Made by a program: the position numbers and the translations under genes. A stretch of 19,962 bases of DNA, from positions 1-19,962 of the forward strand of contig CAXKVR010000867.1 in NCBI GenBank assembly GCA_964058845.1. Reading direction: 5' to 3'. Within the stretch, counting starts at the first letter, position 1, and each line of letters begins with the position of its first letter. The notes below the pieces were generated by a model. It did no database searches, was not told the DNA's origin, and was given only the letters and a program-made list of their open reading frames with translations. The DNA comes from Carex sylvatica (Eukaryota; Streptophyta; Magnoliopsida; Poales; Cyperaceae). Positions 9,361-17,520 of this stretch are shown here, one piece after another.

Positions 9361-9680
9361 CGTTTCTTTGACCACCGCCACGCCCCAACAACGATCGGAT
9401 CTACTCATAGTCGCACCCTGTTCGAAATGTAAACTTTACATTCGAAGCTCTGATGATATAACACTCTCAGTTCCGATCGACTCCGGTCTCTCCTCTCTCC
9501 TTCATTCTTCTCTCTGCTCAAAGAGGTAGAACCGAAAAAAAATTAAGGAGTGTCGTGTTTAGATAAAGCCTGCAAGGATGAGTAGAAAAAACAGAGTTGG
9601 ATGGAAGGGGAAAGAGGTGGTTGCCCAAACCCTAAGTTTTTGAATCGCCCTTTGTGTGGTTTTCTAAAATTATTTATATA
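9361..9680. other. Mixed-composition islet, possible gene fragment or untranslated leader
   Basis: Composition changes here to more balanced bases, with a pyrimidine-rich run (CTCTCCTCTCTCCTTCATTC) at about 9489 like those in plant 5' leaders. It also holds a short ATG frame at about 9578-9643 of about 21 codons ending in TGA (MSRKNRVGW start). No known protein could be recognised on either strand. It may be a transposon-captured gene fragment or a decayed 5' region; no function is assigned. Confidence 0.3.
9421..9446. repeat. 26-bp near-palindrome
   Basis: TTCGAAATGTAAA is followed by CTTTACATTCGAA. The second half is the reverse complement of the first except for one missing base. It could be a small protein-binding palindrome or a remnant of an inverted repeat. 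Confidence 0.75.
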
Positions 9681-9861
9681 CTAAAATATTGAGATAATGT
9701 TGTTCTAATATAAAAAAGGGTAAATATCATGAAGCTTTTCTTGCTCCAAAATTCCAATTAACATAGGCGAGTGAATCTCATAAAATTAAGTACTTGTCAG
9801 ACGGACCAACAATTAACGATCTGATTTTTCAAATCTAAAATGGACAGTCCGTTAATTATAC
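9681..9861. other. AT-rich spacer before foldback element
   Basis: Nothing recognisable. The AGTCCGTTA and TATACGCAT words near 9846-9867 also occur, in reversed order but the same orientation, beyond the right end of the foldback at about 10418-10445. They are therefore not part of the inverted arms. Confidence 0.4.
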
Positions 9862-10379
9862 GCATTGGAGAGTAGCTTGACTCTAAAAATCCCGAAATTT
9901 TTATTAATAGAAAATTAATTAAATAAATATCAATAATGGAGAACGAATCTGAGTTATTTCGAAATAGAGAGAATACGTGATAATCTATAATGTCCTCTAT
10001 CACGATCTAATTAGTAATAAACTAATTACTGCACTTATTAATTAACTAAAAAAAGAATTATTGGACGTTCTTCGTTATCAGGTCCAAGCAATTAGTAAGC
10101 ATAAGTAGTCCGTATCTATCCTCTATCCCTCCTGTTGCCACCTATATAATATTGTTGAACGTGATTATCAATCATGTTCAGTATTTTTTTTAGTTAATTA
10201 ATAAGTGCGGTGATTAGTTTATCGCTAATCAGGTCGTGATAGTCTATAACATTTAGAGGATGTTATAAAGTATCATGTTTTCTCTATATCTCGAAAAAAC
10301 TCATATTCGTTCTTCATTATTGATATTTATTTAATTAATTTCCTATTAATAAAAATTTCGGCCAAAAATCAACCGATGC
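9862..10379. mobile_element. Foldback element with arms of about 197 bp
   Basis: Left arm 9862 to about 10059 and right arm about 10178 to 10379 are reverse complements with scattered differences and small indels; the loop is about 118 bp. Examples: CCGAAATTTTTATTAATAG in the left arm (from about 9892) answers CTATTAATAAAAATTTCGG in the right; AATATCAATAAT with GAGAACGAAT answers ATTCGTTCTTCATTATTGAT; TTATTAATTAACTAAAAAAA answers the TTTTTTTAGTTAATTAATAA stretch. Outer ends read GCATTGG and CCGATGC. There is no coding capacity. This fits a MITE or foldback transposon; no target-site duplication is clear. Transcription through it would give a long double-stranded RNA. Confidence 0.85.
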
Positions 10380-11470
10380 AAAGTTTTTTCTCTTGTCAAC
10401 ACAAGTTTAATTATATTATACGCATACACACACTAGTCCGTTAGATAATTCTTTATTGATTAATGATTATTAATCTTATATAATACGATACATTGTTTCT
10501 GTAATCTTCGGCTTGAAAATAACATCTCTACACAAGCAAAAAAATAAAACATCTCTATCAACATTGATTACGACAAAAGAATTTAATAGTTCTAAACTAA
10601 TTGTCTACAAAATTATTAACATACAAAATATGAATAGAAAAAAGTAAATTAATGAAGCTACCCAATCAATTGAAGTATTTTTTAAACAAAATAGAAAAAT
10701 TACGTGGCATCACAAAAATTTTAAGGTCGTGCATAGGACACCCAATTTCCAGTTCAACAAAGAAATACATATTAATAGAAATATATGGATTTGTTCTGAC
10801 TTGTTATATGACGCCTTCAATTGCTTTAAATCATTGGAAGCTATTGGTTATCTGACATAGCAAAGCTCATTGGTAGGTGCTTCAGTATTGGATTGGAAGA
10901 GAGCCTAGTCAACACGTCACACTTGTCGTGTATCTATATATATAGCGAATCATTTTGTTGTGGCCTCATAATTTGCTACAAGAAAACTGGGGATGTGGAA
11001 GGCCCCAGTATATCCGGCTTGAATTGGAACGCTTATGAAAATCAAACAGTGACATGTGGTTACAAGTTGCTTGAATTTTAAGAGGAAAAGCTATCACAGA
11101 TTTTCTCATAACAAGAAACAAAAAGGCAAATAAAATATGTTATTAAGCAAGTAAGATTATGCCGCCGGCAACAGCATAGAGCACGTAGATGCCAAAAGCA
11201 TCACAATTTATGACAAAATTGATCACTAGTGGAGAATTATTAAAATGTTTTTCAGGCATGTATATATCTCAACTAATATGAGATGTCTGTAATATCACAG
11301 CCAAGGAAAAGCAATCAATACAAAATAAATTATGAAAATTATATGATTTTGGGGGGCTGCATGCATTAATTAATATGCCTAGCAGTAATAGGGGGTTAGT
11401 CTAGCTATTTATCTGTTCGTTTTGAACACTAGAAGGGTCGATTGGCCGAGAAGACGAAGAGGCCGGGATC
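10380..11470. other. Upstream region of the receptor kinase gene
   Basis: About 1.1 kb between the foldback element and the first exon. No gene is supported; open frames at 10652 and 10893 are short and lack known domains. It should contain the promoter and 5' leader of the kinase gene, and candidate elements are listed separately. A conspicuous G run (GGGGGG) lies near 11350 and a TGCATGCATTAATTAATATG stretch just after it. Confidence 0.5.
10905..10945 (+). promoter_or_regulatory. Possible promoter elements (W-box core, TGACG-type, TATA)
   Basis: A W-box core on the minus strand (GTCAA at 10908-10912) and a TGACG-type core on the minus strand (CGTCA at 10915-10919) stand just upstream of TATATATATA (10935-10944). 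W-boxes bind WRKY factors and are usual in promoters of defence receptor kinases of this family. However, the TATA lies more than 500 bp before the ATG, which would need a long leader or a leader intron, and such short words arise by chance in AT-rich DNA. Confidence 0.25.
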
Positions 11471-14400
11471 ATGGTCGTCTGTGTTATAGTGAGCAAATTT
11501 ATGAAGATGGTGCTTTTATGGTACATTCTTTTCTTCACCTTGTTCCTCACTGAGGGGTTTACAGCCAATGATCAAGGTATGTATCTGACAATCAAGAAAA
11601 AAGTTAATTGAAACAGTATCCCGATTTCTTTATATCTTTATTTTGATTTTGAAGAGATTTAGTAACCTGTCAATCAGCCGAGTTCCCTAGTTTTATATGC
11701 TATAAAAACATATATAAACAACTTTTTCCCCTTTTCTCTGTATGTTTTTCCTGTAAGTGCTAATGGAGGTTCAAAATTCGTTGCTTCATTATTTTTTCCA
11801 TGATTGTAACAATTGGTTTTACGGATATATGATGCTATGAACTCTTCTTTTAAATCAGTACCTTCACATCTATGCAATTTCCTTGAAAATAGTTGCTCTT
11901 TTTTATTCATGAATGATTTTTTTTCAGTTTAGGCTGTCTAATCCTCACGGAAAAAGTATTTGCGAGGTGAAAAAAAATAAAATATATATAGTTCTATACT
12001 ATCAAATTTGTAGTACTATAAGATATACCCAATTATACTCTTAGGGTTGAAAATGCAAACACCCTAATGCTGTATTTTAACTCTAGTTTTTCATTGGTAT
12101 TATTTACCAGTGTTATACATAATGAGGGATAAAATGCTCTGCTCTTTCCCTTTCAGGTTTCATGAGCATCGATTGTGGCATAGGTACCGATTCCAGTTAC
12201 TATGAGCCAAGCACAGGCTTATTATATGTGTCTGATGGTCAATTCATTGACAGTGGGTCAAATGTCAAAGTTTCAAGCAACTACATCAATTCAACTCTAC
12301 CACCACAGTATCAAACAGTTAGAAGCTTTCCTACAGGCTACAGGAACTGCTACACCCTACCAAATGTCACCATGGGTCAAAAGTACTATATAAGAGCCTC
12401 TTTCATGTATGGAAATTATGATGGGCTGAACAGTGTACAACCAAACAAGAGTTTACAGTTTGATCTGCACATAGGGGTCAATCCATGGATGACAGTTAAC
12501 ATAACCGATGCATCGCAGGCATACCGGTTTGAGGCTGCAACAGTTGCTCCAGCATCCTTGATATGGCTTTGCCTGGTAAATACTGGTCATGGGACTCCTT
12601 TTATATCTATCTTGGAAATCCGGCCGCTCACAAAAACGCTATATCCATATGTTTCTGACAATCAATCAATTTCTTTTGAATTCCACCTCAATTTTGGACC
12701 CACAAATGAAACAATTAGGTATGTTATCATTATTTGCGCATGATATCTGGCAAAATTAGCAAATTCTATGTTATTTTCCCAGGTAGATATATGCCTTTAC
12801 CGGAATATTAACGGGAACTATGAATAACAGGTACCCTGACGATAAGTATGATCGCATATGGGTTCCCCAATCATATGACCCTAATACTTATACGGGGCTT
12901 TCCACTACTGACAACATCAGCATTAATCAAGATATTTATGAGGCACCCCTTGCAGCCCTTCAGACAGCCATCGTCCCAGCAAACAATGCGACAAACATCA
13001 CCTTCCTCGAATGGTCTCCTGATAATCCCAAGAACAGTTACATTTTTGTTGCATTCTATAGCAATGTCGTAGTTCCTTCCATGAATAACTGGAGGTTTTT
13101 CAGTGTTTTCTTGAATGGAAAGTTTAGTAGTGGTCCATATAATGTTCCGCCATACCTTCAGGGGGATTTTGTATGCAATCCTGTACCTATGGTCAACAAT
13201 TATTTTTCATGGTCCTTCAATGCTGAATTCAACTCGACCCTTCCACCGATTATCAATGCACTTGAAGTTTTCTCTATTCTCCCTATGCGAAACACCTATA
13301 CTGACTTTAATGATGGTATGCAAAAATAAAACGAAAATACCATTATACAATGAGTTTGTCAATTGATATGATGGTTCTTAGACCAAGGTCACAAATTTGT
13401 TTTGCAAATTCTTGCAAGGACAATATATACTAGCATGTATCTTATTTGTGCAGCAGGGAATCTTGTTCTGGCCAGCCAGCATTTTATAGCTCATTTACCG
13501 GAAGGTTCAATACATTTAAACAAATTAAAATGGAAAGATTACTTTGATGCATAATTAGTAAATTTAGTAAATGAATTACTACTATTTACTGCTATTGTTG
13601 TTAATCTTTCATTGATCACTCTTGTTCTTGCTATTACCATAACATTACACAATTGAATTTAACATGTATTTCCTTCTATTTTTCTCATTACTCAGTTGCA
13701 GCCATTAATACTATTAGAACACAGTATCAACTAAAGAGAAGTTGGGAGGGAGATCCATGTAGCCCACAGCAATTTTCATGGAGTGGCATAATTTGCAGCT
13801 ACCTCATTAGCCAGTCCCCGAGAGTAGTTACTCTGTGAGTTTCTATTAGCAAAACTTAACTTTCCAATATCCACCTGCAATGCTTCTGCAAGAAAAGTTT
13901 AACAATCAATAAAATGAATGCAGAGATCTCTCTTCAAGTGGATTGAAAGGCGCAATATCAGATTCCTTCTCGCAGCTTTCTGCTCTTCAACACCTGTTTG
14001 TACAATCACTTTCATTTTCTTTAGTTTGATTTGTGTTTAGATCACCAAAACCAAATCCTTCATCTCCTCTGTTTCTGGTTATAAAAGTACCAAAGAAATT
14101 GTCAGAGAGACAAATAATAACATACCATTACATTTATTTACAAAAATTACTGAAGTAATGCACCTTATAAGTTACGCAAGATTCCAAGCTCGAGGTGTGA
14201 TTTACTATTAGTGAAGCATAGATATTGAGAACCTAATGCTAATTTTCTTTATATAACAGGGACTTGTCATGTAACAATTTAACAGGGATCATTCCAGATT
14301 CATTAGCAACAATTCCATCCCTTCAAGTCTTGTATGTACTAGCTACTTTAAAATTGATCTAACAATATCATTTAGTTGATGCAAAAATTTGATCTTTCTT

Positions 14401-16828
14401 ATTTTCTGGTAGAAATTTGGCAGGAAATTCTTTCACAGGAGCAGTTCCTTCGAACCTCAAAAAGAAGGCAGAAGCTGGAATTATTGACCTAATAATGTAA
14501 GTTTTAATTAGTTTCTGATTTAGCCTTTCTTACCAACAATTGACATTTTGACAGTATGGTTATTGATGTCTATTAGAAAATTTCTTTTATAATTCAAGTT
14601 CAAAAGTTTTAGTACATATATGTTTCTAGCACACTGCACACCAAAAATCAAAGTCTAAAGACCTGGAAATATTTGTCAAACAAAAAATACAGAGACCTAC
14701 CAATATTTGTCCAATATCACTTTTCGGCACCCTCTAAGTTCCAATTGGTAGAAATCAATAAAGAAGCGTGCATTTTGATCATATGGAAAATTGAAACCAT
14801 GATGTTCCAGAAAAATGCTAATATCCATTCCATAAATTTCCTTATAAATTTATTTTCAGCATTTAGAACTTTTAGATGTTAAGAAAAAAAAAATGGTAAA
14901 GAAACGTGCCCTTACCAACCCTTCCTAAAATCACGAACTTGGCCTTCAAGAAACGTGCTGATTAGAGTTTTTTTATTGCTGATAGATCTCCTTCATGCAA
15001 TCCCTCGCCATCATCTTCAGGAAAGTCAAACAAAACTCTGATTCTCATTCTTTCAACAGCAATTCCTGCTTCAGTGGTAGCAATCGCAACGGCAATTATT
15101 ATAATTGTCATGCGAAAAAAGCCGAACTGTCAAGGTATTCTCCACTAACAAATCCCAACCTTTGTCACCTGAATGTACCTTTTTAATTCTCGGAATTTTC
15201 CAAAGAATTGCCATACTTAGTTATCCATTACCATAGGTCCATGTGGATCTTTGAAATAAAGTAAAACACTTCTGTAAATTTCTAATGGATTAGTATACTT
15301 ATAACTAGATATGGTATTGTCCTTTGTTCTTTGCTAAACAATGGCATGGATCTCTGCATCCAAGGGAAGGAAAAAGAAAAATGACATTAAGCCTCAATTA
15401 CAATAGCAAATATATACTAGTACAGAAGAAGATAACAGAAAGTATGATTCAGTTCAGAATTCTCTAATTTTTTTTTTTTATATCAAAATGCATACTTCAT
15501 TCATTGACTATCTTTTCCTTTGAAGAAATGCTTGCTATTATAGTGCCCAGAAAACAATCTCCAAGGTCATCTGCAGCAGTAGATGATGAGTTGAATATTG
15601 AGCTTCGGCATTTCACTTATACACAGTTAGAAAACATAACCAATGACTTCTCGGTAGTAATTGGAAGAGGAGGATTTGGAACTGTCTACCATGGAAAATT
15701 AGATAACTCAACTCAGGTTGCTGTAAAAGTATCCTCTCAACCTACAGCATTTCACATGAATAGGCAGTTTCTTACCGAGGTATGATATTTTATCTCTATG
15801 TCAATATTTATGTATAATTACTGGTAGTAGAATAGTTGAGAGATATATGCTCAACAGTAACCCTAGAACAGATCGTAATATACATGATGTGGTACCTAGT
15901 TAGTTCTTGCCTTTAATTGTTCTCATGGATTTCTTGAAAATTACATAAAACAATGAATGACCAATATTTAGTTACTGCATATAAATGAGACATTTTGACT
16001 GACTCATTACTTTCCATGTTTCACAGATCAGAAACTTACTTCAGGTTCACCATAATAATTTAGTCACTTTGATTGGATACTGTAAAGATCGAGATCATCT
16101 TGCACTCATCTATGAGTACATGCCTCTAGGAAGCCTTCATGACCACCTGAGAGGTACCCCACTCAAGCATACTTTTGCTGTATGAATATATATCATGTAA
16201 ATTTGATGCCCTGTGTGAAGTACAAGCAAATCTCTTCAATATTGCAATCAATTTCAACAATATAGAACAATCTAGAGCATAAGTATGTCTTCCTAAACTC
16301 AAGTCCAGGATAAAACAGGAGTCCAATGACCTAAAGATAAGAATGTAACAAGATAAATTACAAATAATGTTATAAATGGAACTGATAATGATTATCTAAT
16401 TGTAGCATATTCATTTCAACAAGTTTTGAGACCATGATCATTCTATGCAGGTAAATATGAAACATCTAGAGTATTAAACTGGGCAGAGCGGCTCCGTATT
16501 GCACATGATGCAGCACAAGGTTTGTGGCAAGTTGAAATTGATTTTGTTCTATAATATTTGCTCCATATCAATTTTATATGTATGTTTTTCTCTTTTTTTG
16601 TAAGCAATGTAGGGTCTATTATTGAGCATTTATTTGACTGCTTACAGGATTGCACTATCTACACACTGGATGTAATATAATTCACAGAGATGTCAAAACC
16701 AGTAACATACTTTTAGGCAACAATCTTGAGGCTAGAATAGCAGATTTCGGATTATCAAAGGTGACCAGTAACAATTCAAGCCCCCCAATTTTCTCAGTTG
16801 TTGGGACACTTGGTTACATTGATCCAGA
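11471..16828 (+). CDS. Malectin-like LRR receptor Ser/Thr kinase (LRR-I, IOS1/FRK1-like), 3' end not in window
   Basis: Plasma-membrane receptor kinase. Exons: 11471-11576, 12157-12718, 12831-13315, 13696-13834, 13924-13995, 14260-14331, 14413-14496, 14986-15134, 15526-15779, 16027-16153, 16451-16519, 16648-16828. All junctions are GT-AG and all phases agree, giving 766 codons without a stop. Domains: signal peptide (about 1-31); malectin-like ectodomain (about 38-384: [33 protein letters not shown]); GDPC hinge (403-406); two to three LRRs (about 430-505, split into 72-bp exons typical of the family); transmembrane helix (about 525-549) followed by RKK; kinase from about 603 with [15 protein letters not shown] (Lys624), Glu641, HRDVKTSN (Asp721) and DFG (739-741). 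All catalytic residues seen are intact, including the RD type. The activation segment ends at GYIDPE; C-lobe subdomains IX-XI are absent, and a copia element follows. A start at Met11 is also possible. Family members act in defence or growth signalling; the ligand is unknown. Confidence 0.93.
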
Positions 16829-16996
16829 GTATGTATGCTTTCATCAATCTTTACAATTTCTTTCCTGAACTGTAATATACTATCAATAATTTTAGAAAAT
16901 GAATCCACACTATATTTCAGTATAGAACTCATGGTCCTGAATTTAAGGTCCATCAGGATTCTATAATGTGGTATATTTAAGAAAGAGTGAGGCTAT
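16829..16996 (+). other. Start of intron 12, with read-through stop
   Basis: A good donor (GTATGT) follows the GA of the Glu767 codon, as in family members where an intron interrupts DPE-Y. If the intron is kept, the frame adds about 12 residues ([12 protein letters not shown]) and stops at TGA 16866-16868, giving a 779-residue receptor without the rest of the kinase C-lobe. No acceptor plus matching kinase exon was found before the transposon sequence begins. Confidence 0.7.
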
Positions 16997-17357
16997 GGTA
17001 CTATGCATAGCGCAGATTAGTCCGTACTATGGATTAATATTTTTGTTTTTAAAGTCCTAATAGTCAATCTGAACCGTTTAATGTGATCTCTACATGAAAA
17101 TATACTTGCAGACTAAATTTTATATTTTTTATTTTGTTTACTATTTTTTATATAAGTAGGAAATCACTACTTTTGAATGGTCTAGAAAATTTAGATAAAG
17201 CAATTTTCTACCTATCTAAAATAATATTAAGAAAATTCTAAAAAATGCAACCTTTGATCTACATATACATTTCTATATGGAGATCATGCTGAACAGTTCA
17301 GCGGTTTAGATCGATTGTTTGGACTTAGAAAATGGTGACTGATTCATAGTAAGTACC
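16997..17357. mobile_element. MITE-like inverted-repeat element in intron 12
   Basis: The two ends are diverged inverted repeats. The left end reads GGTACTATGCATAG; the right end, reversed and complemented, reads GGTACTTACTATGAAT. The match continues inward for roughly 110-120 bp: on the left AAAGTCCTAATAGTCAATCT, GAACCG and TGATCTCTACAT; on the right, complemented, TAAGTCCAAACAATCGATCT, AAACCG and TGATCTCCATAT. The centre is AT-rich and non-coding. Length is about 361 bp. No clear target-site duplication is seen, so the superfamily is open (hAT-, Mutator- or Harbinger-type MITEs are possible). Confidence 0.75.
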
Positions 17358-17358
17358 A

Positions 17359-17508
17359 GTAGAAAAATAGAATTATATTTCTTCTTTGGCTCTCTTTGAG
17401 CTTATATAAGCACTAATCTTACATTCGAGTCCTTACAAACCTCTATATTTTTTTTTACCAAAAGGTCCCTATAATTTCTATAAATGCATAAACATACAAA
17501 TTTCAACA
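17359..17508 (-). repeat. Short 3' LTR of Ty1-copia element
   Basis: On the minus strand the polypurine tract is followed by TGTTGAAATTTG, starting at 17508, a usual copia LTR start. A palindromic TATA (CTTATATAAG, 17401-17410) lies about 100 bp into it. The other end is taken near 17359, where the segment CTATTTTTCTACT stands; one base change would give the usual CA end. At about 150 bp it is short, as in Ale/Retrofit-type copia elements. The boundary directly abuts the MITE-like element and is not certain. Confidence 0.6.
17401..17410 (-). promoter_or_regulatory. TATA box of the copia LTR
   Basis: CTTATATAAG, a palindromic TATA-type element inside the LTR. On the minus strand it points into the rest of the LTR and on towards the MITE and the kinase exons. 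An active LTR promoter here could give transcripts antisense to the receptor gene. Activity is not shown. Confidence 0.45.
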
Positions 17509-17520
17509 CTCACCCTCAAG
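17509..17520 (-). promoter_or_regulatory. Polypurine tract of copia element
   Basis: The minus-strand segment CTTGAGGGTGAG directly precedes TGTTGAAA and overlaps the end of the pol frame. It is the expected primer site for plus-strand synthesis, with one T interrupting the usual G run. Confidence 0.7.

Noticed and set aside
10652..11081. Two short open frames upstream of the receptor kinase
   Set aside because: No domain, no splice context and composition equal to the spacer; likely chance frames in the promoter region.
12781..12782. AG at 12781-12782 as acceptor of intron 2
   Set aside because: Joining here gives an immediate TAG (ATT AGG TAG). The AG at 12829-12830 gives the family-typical IRYPDD junction in frame.
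12820..13329. Separate gene starting at the ATG at 12820
   Set aside because: The frame is exon 3 of the receptor kinase; the ATG lies in intron 2 before the acceptor.
12202..13366. Other-frame plus-strand open segments over the malectin-like exons
   Set aside because: They overlap strong coding exons in a different frame and carry no known domain.
16126..16655. Minus-strand open frames over introns and exons 10-12
   Set aside because: Intronic or antisense chance frames; the plus-strand kinase motifs explain the coding signal.
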